DNA of 64,000 bases from Acanthaster planci (Eukaryota > Echinodermata > Asteroidea > Valvatida > Acanthasteridae): contig NW_019091519.1 of NCBI RefSeq assembly GCF_001949145.1, positions 264,655 to 328,654 of the forward strand, given 5' to 3'. Below, in pieces: positions 24,159-37,300 of this stretch. Each line of letters begins with the position of its first letter. The first letter of the stretch is position 1. A program made the translations under genes and the position numbers. The notes beneath the pieces are model-generated. The model saw only the letters and a program-made list of their open reading frames with translations, did no database searches and had not been told where the DNA came from.

Positions 24159-27100
24159 AGCACTTTTTGAGTCTCCAGTTAGACTTCAGCCCTGTGATAT
24201 GGATGGTACATTTACCTGTGCAGCGGAATTCCTTTGTGATTATGAAATGCTAAATGCTTGAATATTATTTGAGGCATGGTTGCATACATTTACCTACATG
24301 TACTTGTAGGAGATTTTTTGGATCAGAAATGTTGGAACTAACATTCCTCAAATGTTGAAACCGAACAGTACACTCACTCAAATTCAGCGTGCCCTCTGTT
24401 TTGAGATAAATACAGTACGTGTGGAACATTTCCACTAAAGTTTCCTCTGTTAATACGTCACAGTGGTTGTACAGGTCTGTAAGTATTGAAAAGTTCCACA
24501 TCCAAAGGCAAAACCACTGAAAAGTTTTTGTCACTTGAGGTGCCAAAAACACAATGCCTCCAAAAAGTTGGCCTTGGGATATGTGCCAAAATGTACAACG
24601 CTCTCCTTTTGTGGAAGGGAATGTGTTTCATATGTTTGCCCCACAGTGTTTGACTATTGGGGCCCACAGATACTGAGCTGTCAAACATTTCTCTTGGATT
24701 GCTTTGTGAGCCCCAATTTCAACATACATGTACCTGTGCTTCCTCATTGGCATCCCCTGGAAAAGCATTGTCAAATGTCTGCATTGAACTTGCAGTTGAT
24801 AATGGTGGGAATGCGCATGGTTGACCATGTGGGAAGAAGCAAAAAAGCTCAAAAGGCCAGACGTCTGTCACGTCATAGTTTCCATGTATGCATTTACATG
24901 TACATGTATCTTTCCCACAGGCAAATTACTGGTAAAGACATTTCATCAGGTCGTACCAGTATGTGCTTTTCACCCAGATCTCTGTCTTATAGTTAAAACA
25001 TCTGGGAAAGTTGTCTGGTGCCCAAACAGAACACCAGGCCTGGATGCAATTTTTTAGCATTCACTGTTGGGACTGTTTTCATGAAAACAGAATTGTCTAT
25101 TGAAAGCTGTAAAATATGGTACAAGTTAATTGTTATTTCCCATTTTGGAAGTATTGACCGTGACATGTGCATGTACATGATTTATGCATCCGTCCTTTAA
25201 GCAGACGTGTGAAGTCTCATAGCACAAAAACTGTGGGAAAAAGTAAAGTACATGTGCATGTGAACATGTACATGTACGTGACACAGTGTGCCTGCTGAAT
25301 GTGCGTGGCAAGGTAATCATTGCCTTGTAATGACTTTGCAATATAACTTGCGCCTGTTTCACACCAACTGTGGGAAAACTAGTGCGTCACTCACACACAC
25401 CCTGATGTGAATTTTCTGCCTAGTATGGAATTTCTCTTAGCGCTTGACCTCTTGAGAAAACAAAAATGTCGGCCAAGTGATTTAATATGGATCAGATGAG
25501 GACAAGCATCATTTGTTGGAATGGTCCTATCTTGCATCGAAGTTGACAAGGATATAAAACTCTGGAGAAATAGACTGGTACATTTTGTATCCTGAAAAGG
25601 CCTAGTGTGTGGCAGTCCTAATGGTACATTTGAAACTATCTGCCCTGATGTGAGCTGCAAGTGCATTCACACTGACAGACAGTGACCACCATTGTGAAAG
25701 CAGTCATGAAATAATATTTTAAGGACTGCAGCCAGTACCTTTACCTGAGGCATAGTTCAGTCTTCCTGATCCAAGGATTTGATTGCTTAGAAAGGTTCAA
25801 CAGAGGCCTGCCTGCCTGCTTGTGAGCCAAAGGTACTCTGCTCACTCCCCCCCCCCATTCCCAGGGTACAGGACAGTTAGGGCCAAATCATGTACATGTA
25901 ATATTTACCAAGCCAGCAGCTGATAACACCCTCCTGAAGACCCCGAGCAGTTTCATTAACTTTGGGGTGTCTGTCCTGTGTGCCTGTCTGCATCAATATG
26001 AGCCTTCATCAGGGACAGTCTGGGCAAACAGGGAGCCTCTCCCTGGCATCTTTGGATGATCCCGATTTCTGTTGTGGAATAGAGGCCACATAGATTACTC
26101 AAGATGGGGACATTTTGGTTTTTCCATCTTCCCTGAGGCATCGAGCACAACTAAAGTGGCTTGTGCATTAACTTCTGCCAGCTTTTACGTTCTTGCTTCT
26201 CCTTGCATTTTCAAACCTGTTGTGTTCCAGGTAATGGAACTTAAAGTGCATAAGTGTGCACGCAGCAGTGTGTGTATTGTTTTCCAACATGTAACTTACT
26301 TAATCTGATTCTTCTCATGAGACGGTCTTTAACCTGCCTTTAAATGCGAACAATTTTAAATTCAAACAATTTTGTGAATGTGTTTTAGGCTTTCTATTGA
26401 TCTGCAGTATAGTATCTGTACTTTCACACTCATGCCATACACGTATACATGTATTTGAGGATGTGTAAGTGTGTAAATTGTATGGTAAAACAAATACGTT
26501 GACTCACAAATGGTTTTCAATGGTTCAAGACTTACTTCATTTTCACAATCATTGCATAATGAACATTTCTTTGAAGTTGTAGAATTTCAGTCCTTGTTTG
26601 CTTGGATGAGATGCACGTTCTGAGAATTAAGGGAAGATGCTGAATGGGCCTTTCTGTGGTAGAAATTGAAAGCATGACCACCATTGAAGAACTGTACTTA
26701 AGTTGAGAGCCATTATTTGGCTTCCATACGTGACATCCACAGTTACCAAGTACAACATGTACATACATATATGCACTTGTCATGCAAGAGACGATGCGGG
26801 GTTGTGCATTTGAGACAAAATAGGCACAGGTACATGTACTGGGTACCAGTGGGTATACATGATCTGCCCTTGTCTCTTTTGAGAGGGAACCAGTAGGATG
26901 GTGTCTTCTGGAGTTCCTGCTTCTCACCCAATTCTTACCATCTCATGCCTCCTGTCTCTTCCTTCTTAATTCCCTCCTCTTCCCTTTGGCATGTCCTTGT
27001 TATCCCTTGAATCATAACATTTAAACTCGTCGAGAAAATAATAGGTATCATCTTGTAAATAACTCAGGTTCTGGATGTTTAGATACATGGAGGTCCAATA

Positions 27101-27711
27101 CATTCCAGTACCTTATCTCATGCTCCATGCATTTGGAAAACCGATGTGCCTGTCCTTGGACACAAGCTTTTGTTTGTAGGCATAAAATAACCTGAACAAG
27201 GGACTGCTTGTGGTAGTGGGAGTATGCTGTGTGTGTGGTATTGTCATTACAGCATTCTTTTGTTGTCGTTATGGGACATTCCCATGCTTTCTGTTGCTGT
27301 GGAATTTTTTTTTATGAAGGATTGGTGTGCTGGTTTGTGCTGTGCATTGGAGAAGTTTGTTCCCTGAAGCAGTCTGTTTGACTGATTTGTCTGTTTTTCT
27401 AGGGATTTGGTCACATTTATTTTCAACAAAACAACGTGAGAGCATTTTCAAGTATTTACACGAACATGTGCAAATATTGTGACCAGCGTCTTTACCATGG
27501 CCTTGTAAGGTTACTATTTGAAGTATGTTGTACTGGCATGTATGGGGATTGCATTAGAAGCAACAGCAAGTAAATTGGTAAAGTTCATGTGTTCCCTGCT
27601 CAGTGCATGCACTGTTACCGGTTCATGAATCTCAACTACGTTGTACCTCAGCAGTTATGCTTGTTGCCTTAATAAAATTCTTAACCCCGAAATCCATGTT
27701 TGTACTCGACC

Positions 27712-27770
27712 TTAACCCTAACCCTCCTCAATCCTTCACCTGTTGGAGGACTGAGGAGTGTTAGGGTTTA
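27712..27770 (+). repeat. ~70 bp palindromic element, copy 1 (short)
   Basis: ttaaccctaaccctcctcaa at one end and the inverted ctgaggagtgttagggttta at the other, with a short loop. Shares both ends with copies at 30046, 31111 and 41809; the middle is deleted or different. Confidence 0.65.
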
Positions 27771-30045
27771 TAGCACATTGCTGTGCCTCCCTTAATCCTG
27801 CAAAATCTTACAAATACTTTTGGAATTTGATGGGTCTTGAAGGGCTATGGTCTGTGTTGTATTTTCTGGAGATCACTTTTATGTCAATTTGAAGGATCAG
27901 AAATGTGTTCCTCCTCATCAAAGGTCTAAAATTTCCCACGTTTTGTTCTCTGTTGCACCACATGATGACAGAAACACACATGTAGTTATTGAGTGACACT
28001 GAAATTAACTTCCAAATGCACTAGTACTCAGCCTTAGTTGTCTCTATGGGATATTGCAAGAGCTGCCAGAGACAGGTCCATACTTATGCATGGCCAGGAT
28101 TCGAGGTTTGAGAATACACGAGAACTGGTTCAGGGGTTGATTTTGTTTCATTAGTCGCCTCCATGACTCAGTCGTCAGTGCGCTTCTCTCACCACGATGG
28201 AGCCAGCAGTTGATGAGCTTCGATTGGTGGCTGCGTGATTCATGCTGGCATTCACAGAGCCATCGATGAGGATTCAGAAGGGGACCTTACCCATGTGTAC
28301 TCATGACCATGGTAATGAGGACACTTAATGGGACTGTTGTGTGAAGATGGCACTAAATCAACCTGAGCCTTGTTTCGGCATGCGGTCTGGAGATGCAGAT
28401 GGCTGATGATCTCATGAGAATTTTCTCAGAATTATTGTCATTCAGTTTCCATGGGTGTTTCACAGCATTAAATTGGCCTATTTACCATGCGACAGATCCT
28501 TGGTCACACATTATGCCCTAGTCTTTTCTACAATTTATGCGCGTTGGAAAATGTTGAATATAAGTATGCAATGACTGATGTAAAACAGATGTTTGGCATG
28601 GTTTCATTCCTTCTACATGGGTACATGTACAGTATATGATGAGACACATGCTCCATATGTTGTATGTTCTACGAGTTATCAACTCTGATGCTGAAATCCT
28701 GTGCTCCAGTGGCATTTCCATAATTGGGATTGTTTCATTGTGAACATTCTTGTAGTTACTGGACCACATGCATGTTGTTACCACCACACTTCAGCTAACC
28801 ACGAGTCATCTGAAAACTTTTGACTCACGACAATCATGTAACTTTCTGTGTCTCCCTGGTATTAGTACAAATGTTACAGTGTAGAGTGTTCTCTTATTGT
28901 GCAGAGTTTGCTGTTCAGTACTTATCTCATCTCTGTCTTGTTCTTTAACACATGTACATGTAGCTGTAGCCTTTGAGGTGGTCAGTCTTTTGAATTTCAT
29001 TCCAATGTGATTTTGAGGGTAGCCTTTTTCTTTTCAGTTGATCTGGTCAGCACAAATTGGAGCCCCTCTGGGCATGGCAATCAGACCCAGTTTGGTCTTT
29101 CATCAGATTCTCAGCTCTGCTTTTACACCAGTACATCACATGCACATGTGTTGCAGTTTCCGTCATCAGTCTTTTGTTGGTCAGTGAAGTGAAGAGTGCA
29201 TCATTTGTCCCGTCAGCCCACACAGCAGGGCCAGGGAGAGCATTGTACTCCTCCTTTCATCCATGTTTAGCACATCCAGAGCTTTCTTGCCCACACTGCG
29301 CAACAGTGTCCATTCCTGTCTTAGATGTGTAGGATTAATTGTGTGGATTAGCGATCAGTTTGTGGAAATGGTTCCAACTCTCACTTTGAAAAGAAGAAAA
29401 AGTTGAGAGCTGCGGAGGGAATTTGCCATGGAGGTCCTACATGCATGTACATGCCGTATTGGTACCTGTGCTCTTTTGAGTTTCGGGCATGTTGGAGAAT
29501 GAGCTTGCTCAGATCGGATTGATCCAGGTAATGTACTGGTACATGGTGTGGGCTGGATTTTTGAGTTGTTGATTTCAACATAGGTACCTAGATGCTGGAG
29601 TGGAATAGTCATGGAGTGATAATTATACATGTACATGTAAAGCTTCTGAATGAAATTGTGATGTCGACATGTACCTTGATAAGTTAATATTAGATTGTCA
29701 GATTAACAGATCTTTATGTGCATGTGTATACGGTGTATTTTTAAATCAGATCAAAGCATTGAGTTTAATCCGGTTATTATTGTCATGACAATCAACCTAC
29801 TGTCGGTTTCTCTTTCGCATCGGTTCCCTTTCCTGCTGTTTGTTTTCATTCCTTACTTTCGTTTTTCCCTGTGTTACATACATAAATAGGTGAGTGGACG
29901 GTATCTAGATGCCTGTACTAACAAAGCTGGTATCAATCTCTGGTTGATTGTTAGTCATTTAACCCATCAGCATTATCTTGATGTCTTTATTCCGTTTGTT
30001 TTCTGTGTGTCATTATCCCTTTCATTCCCAACCCACTTTTCTATT

Positions 30046-30115
30046 AAAACCCTAACCCCCTAGGGGGTGTGGAAAATCATATTAAAATTGGAGGATTGAG
30101 GACTGTTAGGGTTAA
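30046..30115 (+). repeat. ~70 bp palindromic element, copy 2
   Basis: Starts aaaaccctaaccccctaggg, has an aaaatcatattaaaattgga core and ends gaggactgttagggttaa. Confidence 0.8.
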
Positions 30116-30879
30116 CGTTTTGTGGACTTGCTAGAATTAGCATCGTTATGGTAATGTTGAATAGTTTCATTTAGATGAACTTCTCCACAGTATCATTTTT
30201 CAAGTCTTTTTATTTTATTTTTATTGCTTGTAACCACTAACTACCATTCAAGGACACATGTGCCCAAGCCCATCCCATTTCTATTATCACTACAAACCAC
30301 AAAGCCACAAATTGCAGTGGAATTTCTAATCATCCATCTTGGTTGGCTACGCATTCCAGTGTGTGGGTGATAGTTTATGCCCTTGGCTTTCTGTACTTGG
30401 CAATTCGACCGATGATGAAAGAAAAAAGAAGTGCAATTTTGGTTCTTGTTACTGGGTATGCTTCGCTAATCGCGTGCTGTAAACAACCTTTTGGGTAAAA
30501 GTGGCATCTTTTGCTGTACAAGGCTGTGTAGAGATGTACAATGTACTTGTAGAGACACTGCAGTTCCGGCCTACGCACTGTGGGCAGATTGTATTGCAGC
30601 AAATTTTGGGGGAGGGTTTATATGGAGAGAAAGGATCAATTGAGTTGCTAGATGTGGGATTTTGGTTAAACCTAGTGGCTCGGTCTGTCAGCGCAGGCAG
30701 TTAAAGTGCAGGAGTGGTTCACAATCTACATGTAGATGCCGCATTTGCCAAGTACCTGGGTATCATACAACTGCAAAGTGAGTATGACATCTCTTTATCT
30801 TGGATGTCAATGATGCTGGAAGAGTAACTCAAAAGATTGCAGTAGTTCATTTCATTCACTGCATGTGATATGTCCTAAA

Positions 30880-30928
30880 ACATGTACATGTACCGGTACG
30901 TACATGTGTGTACACATGTACATGTACT
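30880..30928. repeat. TACATG palindromic repeat cluster
   Basis: acatgtacatgtaccggtac followed by further gtacatgtgtgtacacatg units. Confidence 0.8.
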
Positions 30929-31110
30929 GCGTGTGGGTAGGCCATACTTTAATAAGAACCAAGTTGTTTGGACATTTCTCTGTCCTCACAATGTTTTTTG
31001 GTCCCCACAAAATAGATGAAGTACCGTGTACTTGTACCCACAGCCACGGAACAATACACATTCACGTATACCACTTAGTTGCTATGTCTGTATGTACATG
31101 TACATTTAGC

Positions 31111-31178
31111 CACCCCTAACAGTCCCAAATCTTCCGATTTTAATATGATTTTACATACACCCGAGGGGGTTCGGGTTA
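31111..31178 (-). repeat. ~70 bp palindromic element, copy 3 (opposite orientation)
   Basis: Read on the - strand it starts attaacccgaaccccct, continues tgtatgtaaaatcatatt and ends gggactgttaggggtg, matching copies 2 and 4 over its whole length. Confidence 0.8.
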
Positions 31179-33903
31179 ATGACATCTGCCACTAGGACTG
31201 TTTTGGTCAACTTGTCAGCACAGTTTTGCTGATTAATGTTGCCATGGACAGGTTGTGGAGGTGGGTCGTGGACCAGGTCATGGTAGTGACAGAGGACCAG
31301 CTCCATGATGGATGTCTTGCTGGAAATTCAATAACCTGACACATATGGGTGCTTCATTACGGCAGTGGAGCAGGCATTCAGGCGAGATGATGTGATGGCG
31401 AAGAAAGTGTGTTTTTTCCTCTGAGAATACTGATTGGTTTTAGGGGTCTGAAAGTTTGAGACCCAGGCATACCCATAGGTCTACTGTGCTGGGAGGTTAC
31501 ATGTGTATGCATACATGTAGAAGACCAAGGTTTATTGTCGGCCATATTACATCGTCCAGTCCGAAAAGTGATATGATTAGTACCTGTGCACGAATGTTCT
31601 ATTCTTGAATGGTATGTTTATTGATTTGTAATACAGCAAACAAAATCATAAAAGCTGTTCATTGTGTTTATAACATCTTGTCATACTGGTAGCTTTCACA
31701 TTGAGCAACATGTCTGAATGTTTCAACAAGCACAAGCATGTGTTACACCGGTACTCTGGGCAGACAGTCATGAAATAGTAATGGTTATGTTGAAAAGACC
31801 AGACACCATGTAAAAGATATGCGCACTTGTATGTTGTTACTGAAAACTGATACTAGGTAAAGATAATAACCAGTGGTTCGCTAAGTATATGCTATGTGTG
31901 AAAACTTTAGTTCGACTACCAGTACATGTACATGTATGGCTTTGGTGTCATCTTGGGCTGCAGACGTTTTTTCAAATGTTAGTAATTTGGCTTCGCAGTG
32001 GATATGTTAAGTTAGGTATTTGCTCTTACAATGTCGTGTATGAATATTCATACTGTATTCTCAGTGTGGTCCAAGAGTTGTGAACAGAACTCACTAACTG
32101 GCCGCGTAGGATTCAAACCGATGACTTCCTGCTTACTCTTACCGGTACAGATGTTGTCAAATATTACTGTGGAATGAACACATGAAGACTGGTTTTTTTT
32201 GTGTCTATGATGCAGCAGAAAATGAAAAATCAAGTCACATCTTAGGGGACTCAATGAAAACAAGTCAAGCCGGAATCCTGTAAGCATTAGATAAAGTTAA
32301 GGTTTGTGGAACCCGTAGTAAAAGTGGGCAGAATTTCAACAACTGCTTCCCCCTTGGTTGCTGCATAACAAGTTCAATCGGTTCTTGGTTTGTCTGGGAT
32401 TAGAAAGAGTATAAGCAGCATTCATTGGTTGCAGTTCTAGGCTGGTTGCAACAAAGAGGACTTAAACTTGTGAGGGTTGACTGATCTATTCGGCAGTCTA
32501 ATGCTGGGAGGTCATTGTAGACATTGTCTTCCAATCCAAGGCAGGTTTGGGTTTCCTCAACTCGGCCTTCTCCCGTACTCAGCATTTTGTGTCTTGGCTA
32601 TCCGTCAATGTACTGTTCTGGATGTTCACTTTATGTGCTTAGTCCATGAGTTTTGTTCACTTTGCACACGTAAGTCATTCAGAATGGGAAGAAAAATCCC
32701 CAAGCAAAACTGTAACACTGCTTTTTCCCAAAACCATTTAGAAAGCTGTCAGAAAGTGTGTGAGTCAGTGACTGGCACAACAAGAAGCAGGTCGAGTTGC
32801 CTAGTTATATAAGGAATTCCTCCCAGCAGTCACTCCTGGACAAAAAAATACTCCTTTCATCGTAAAAATCACTTCATTTCACTCTCGCTTGGGGCACCCC
32901 TTTGTCCATCGGAAGTGCACATCCCCGCCGATGCGTGACCGATAGTCCGGTGGACTGAGCTCGCTTTAATACTGTTCACAGTTGCTTTATTGAACCTGCC
33001 AACTCTGCATGGCGCATCGTGTGTATGGGAGTAGTTGTTGTGGTAGGGTAATGTTGTTCGCAAACTGAGCCAGTGGCAGCGTTAAATGTGTTTTCATCTT
33101 GGCTCTGCTGGAGTGGAAGGCAGAGCGTGGCTTTCCCTAGGTGCCAGACAGTCTGTGCACTGAGGTGGAAAGAAACCACTTCCTTTTTTCCCCCTTTTTT
33201 TAAAGATGTACGTGTACCACAGAAGGGCGGTTGAGGGCATTTGTATGCGGGAAGGTAAAGGCTTAAGAAGGCTGTAGAATGTACCACCATGAGATGTAGA
33301 TTATTGGGGGGGGGGAAGTAGGGATGGTTTCAATCAAAGTTCCCACAGCTTTTCCTCCTGTTTGTTTAAGGTGTGGATGCTAGGGTTAGTATAGCTGGGA
33401 TATGTCTGCCTGTGATGGATTCAGTAGGGGGATCAACTCGGCGTTAAAATATACAGGATAAGAGGCTGGACTGAATGTGTGTCATGCGTATTTTTAAATA
33501 AGTTTGATCATGTCACATTAATGAGCTTTGTGTGAAGCCTGCTGCAGCATGGCAATGCATCATGTCACACCTCAGATCTTCATTTTAATAGTGTCATTTG
33601 TCAGGAATGAGTAAGAGCCTGTGATCTCAATTTTTGTCTTGATTGCCGTTTGAAGCTGATAACTGAGCCATTACAAGCATCCCGTGTCTATCAATGACGT
33701 GGTCCCTGTACATGAATTTGTCAAGTTTCGTTAAGTGTTCATGCATTCTGGTTCATTCACGATGGCCTACATTGTGCATTACACATGTACATGTAGCCCG
33801 CTCTGCTCATCTCAATCATGTACCGGTAGTTCTTCCACAGCAATGTGACTGATTTAGTTACAACTGATTAATATTCAACCAGTCTTTTGACTTGTTCTTT
33901 CAG

Positions 33904-34148
33904 GTGCACCATGATTGCTTCTGAACTGTCAGCACACTGGAGCTGGATCTAGTCAGGAGTAGATACTTCTTTGGGAAATTCAAGGAGGTCTACCCTTCAG
34001 CAGTTCTGTACACCTTGGAAAAAAGGATACGTACTGTTCAGTGCTTGTTGCACAATCCAAAGGTCTTCAGCTTGACGTTGCCACTTCCTTTGGTACATGT
34101 ACACCAATCTCGATTGAGAACATTTTGATATCTACTTCTGCATTTATC
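33904..34148 (+). other. DAG1: Probable DAG1 5' UTR part of the first translated exon
   Basis: A pyrimidine-rich stretch ending ttgttctttcag at 33903 looks like a 3' splice site about 245 bp upstream of the DAG1 ATG. This would make the start codon lie in an internal exon with an untranslated exon further upstream. Two short upstream reading frames are seen: ATG at 33911 with stop at 33950-33952, and ATG at 34097 with stop at 34115-34117. The splice site is a prediction from sequence only. Confidence 0.45.
33911..33952 (+). other. Upstream ORF in the putative DAG1 5' UTR
   Basis: ATG (context caccATGa) followed by 12 sense codons and TAG, 196 bp upstream of the DAG1 start. It is only relevant if the 5' splice model holds. 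Confidence 0.35.
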
Positions 34149-34391
34149 ATGGCAGCATCAGCGAGCTTCGGCCCGAGGGAATTTTGTTCATGCAGCCACT
34201 GTATCCTGTTGGTTTCAGTAGTGTTGTGCCTAACAAGGACTGCCAGTGCAGGCTCTGACCTAGTACAAGCAGAACTATGGAAACCAGTGTCGTTGGGGAC
34301 CGGTCTGTCTGACGTAACAGCCACCGTGGGCAGGGTTTTCAAGTTTACGGTGCCGGAAGACGCGTTCAAGGGAGACAACTTAAGATACCAG
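34149..34391 (+). CDS. DAG1: DAG1 coding exon 1 (signal peptide and start of first cadherin-like domain)
   Basis: 81 codons. The ATG at 34149 is the only ATG in its open frame and lies in a good context (atcATGgc). It is followed by a typical secretory signal: a hydrophobic core at residues 18-28 and an Ala-Ser-Ala cleavage site before Gly35. The exon then reads TVGRVFKFTVPEDAF, corresponding to the human segment VVGRSFRVTIPTDLI. It ends CAG|GTTTGT, a usable donor in phase 0. The open frame extends upstream to 34041 only from a GTG, which is not an expected start in an animal mRNA. Confidence 0.92.
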
Positions 34392-37300
34392 GTTTGTATT
34401 CATTCTGCACCTGTAATTTGTCGTCGTTTCATTTTGTCAAAAAAGAAAACTTTGGTACAACAAAATTTGCTCCTGACTTGTGGAAAGGAAACCCAACCTG
34501 AAAAGAATTTCAGCAAGTCCAAACTGGCTTACAATTACAAGACATTTATGGGATGAACATTTTTAACATATGCACTGACTGCCAGTTGATATTTTTGTTC
34601 TTCTTATCCTTGCTATTTTCTGGTTGTTATCTCACAAAAGCCTCTTCATGCTGTCCTCTCTTGTTTGAAATAAGATAAAGCTGAAGTGATTGTGGGCTAC
34701 GCATTCCTGTAGTTAATCTCATGTAAGTTTCCTATCAAAATAAGCAAGGCCTGCTCACAAACCTGTGTTAACATTGGTTGACTTAAGAGTATTTCGTACA
34801 CAGGTCAAATTGGAAATTCTAAATGTACATCTAACAATTATTGATTTGATGACACTGGGTGGACTTCAGTGTAAAATTATTCAACAGAGTTTTAAACGAA
34901 AAATCTTTGGTTAAAAAAATTGGAGTCACAAATGGAATTCAATTTGAGTACAGAAGTGTTTCACTTAAAAAGAATACGGAAAATTGCATTTTGCACCAGA
35001 AATGCTGACTGTGAGTTGAAACAGTTCAAACTGCTGAGTGAGGATTGACCTGAGGGGGCAAATCAATGATCTGTACTTTTTGGCAAAGTCAGAGTCAGGC
35101 TTCAGCAATTCGGGGTGTTAAGTCCCGCCCAGCTAATGTCCACAAACACTTTGCAAACCAAGGTGTAAAGTTTCAGCCAGGAAAGGTTAATCGATGCGTG
35201 CTCATGCGTTTAGCTTTTCCCTTGTGGGTTTGCCTACTTTGGCCTATCTTCATCCTGCTGTGGAGGATTTGTGTGTTCACTGTGTTAGTAAATAAAGTAC
35301 AAAATGTAACACAGGAATGTTATTTTCAGAGGTTCTCCTCTTCTACAGTTTTACACAAACACACAGTTATTTACTTGATACCAGTACATGTATGTTTGAC
35401 ATCAGCAGTGTCCATGAAAACACGCATGCGTCATGTTTTATAAATTTGTGTCAGTGGGATTCATGGGACATGTGTCCGTGTTGGAATACTGTATTTCATC
35501 TAGCCCTCACACTCTCAGTTCAGTGTAAATCTGCCAGTAGAATCTTGTCAGATTTGGCAGGATTGGTATGAATCCAGTAGGTCTGTGACAGTTACACTTT
35601 CAAGTTTCAACAAGTAGACAGGCTCATCAATATGGGCACTGGAGAAAGCAGTGGCCAACTCTCCAGCTTCTTCCAAATCTCAATTGCATAATTAAATACA
35701 CATAAACATACAGTATATGTAGCCTCCAAGAAAGAGGGTCCTCTTCGGCTTGTGCACAGATAGTATCACTGTGGATTTCATTACCCTGTTTTGCTCAGTT
35801 TCACCTGATCTAGTTGCATGATGTACAAATCATGTAGGCTATATATTTGAAGTCCAGTCGCACTTTTGCAGGAGAGTCCAGACAACGTAATTGCATCGTT
35901 TGGTAGCTTTTGGCAGTTGCCCCAGTTGAAAAAGCGAGAGTAAAAAAAAAAAAATTTTAAAATCAAATTTTAGAGTGCGCTGTCATTTGAAACAGGCGTA
36001 GGATCTTATAGCTTCAGGCTAGACAGGTCAGATCCTATGCTGTCTGCGATGACGGCGATAAAAATGTGGTCATGACTTTTGCCATGCCTGGGATTCCGAT
36101 TTCTGGTATCGCCTGATGTACCCAGTGGATGATTTGATCTAACTGACTTAGGGGAGAATGGTGACAAATATGGTGCAGGCAGAACCAAGACTTTGTGACA
36201 CTCGGGGGAATTCAAAAATCAAGAAAGGAGGTGAGGTATTGGTGAGTGTGGCTGGATGTGTTTACCTGGAGATGCTGGATGTTGGGGCTGATGTTAAAAG
36301 GCTCATTCGTGATGTAAACACAGGAAGGGAGCTTGTAGGGGTGAGGGGATCAGGCCGCAACAAAGGGTCATTTATTTGGCAATGTTCATCATCTTAGAAG
36401 AGGTTGGTTCCCCGTAGGTTTTTTGGTTATCTAGGCATATATGTAACTGGTAAATTTTACTGGGATAGCACTCACAGTGCAAAAGCTTGTGCAGAAAACA
36501 CGAGGGGGAAAGACAACTTGGGGCAATTTTATTAGAACAGCAGCTGTAATTTATCACTATTTGGAAGTTGTTTATTTGTAGCAAAGTTTTGAATGACCAG
36601 AACGACTTCAATGTGAGCCTATTCTCCAGGGTGGTACATTTGCCTGAAGACTTCCAGATTTCCTTATTCAGCTGAATGAGAAATTGGCAATTGTTTCCAT
36701 CTGTTACAAGATAGGGAGTGATGAATTGCCAGCTACGTTATGACAGCAATGAAAGGCAGCTCACAGACTGCTTGAAACCAGATTGCTTGAAACCTTGCAG
36801 CGGAAAACATTGATTAATAGCTCTCCATTTTAATCCCAAAAGTGTTTTTTCCCCAGCAAGTCAGCAGGGGTAGAGGCACCAGAATAGCCAAATTTGTTTC
36901 TTGACTTGTACATGTAAATAATTTATGCACAAAGACACAACCAGTGCCAGGCATGGAATATATCCAAAGATAGCTGACGACCTTTCACACATTCTGTGCA
37001 TGCTGTAAAAAAAAAGTCGAAAAATACTTTACAAAATGTTGGCCAACATAATATTTGCTCTTTTCAGTTTCCGACTTTCCATTTGCCTGCCTTTTGTGCT
37101 TGTACACTTTGTAGTTTTGTTTCACCAGCTTGTCACTGAGTAAAAACTGTCGAGAGTGTACCAGGAAGCCTAAGTTCCCCAAAAAACTTGCACTGTATTC
37201 TTGGCTTACGTCCATAGCGAATTTTCCTAACTATGTGCGCAGTGCTTTAAACAATCAGTTAACCTGTATTCATCTCAAAACGTCCTGATGAGTGATATTA

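Larger units (their letters stand above)
24159..33903. other. Non-coding, no gene recognised
   Basis: Contains three copies of the ~70 bp palindromic element (27712, 30046, 31111), a TACATG cluster at 30880-30928 and many single repeats. No coding exon supported; an untranslated DAG1 exon could lie here unseen. Confidence 0.55.

Noticed and set aside
24535-24996. 153-codon open frame
   Set aside because: It starts at TTG rather than ATG, passes through TACATG repeats (CIYMYMYL) and shows no domain.
26532-26927. 131-codon - strand frame
   Set aside because: No motifs; part is repeat-encoded (STCTCAYF, AYMYVHVV).
27712-27770. Interstitial telomere repeat (CCCTAA/TTAGGG)
   Set aside because: Only one or two telomere-like units at each end of a palindromic element; three other copies show it is a dispersed repeat.
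34041-34148. N-terminal extension of DAG1 from 34041
   Set aside because: The frame opens at GTG; the first ATG in frame is at 34149 and is directly followed by a signal peptide.
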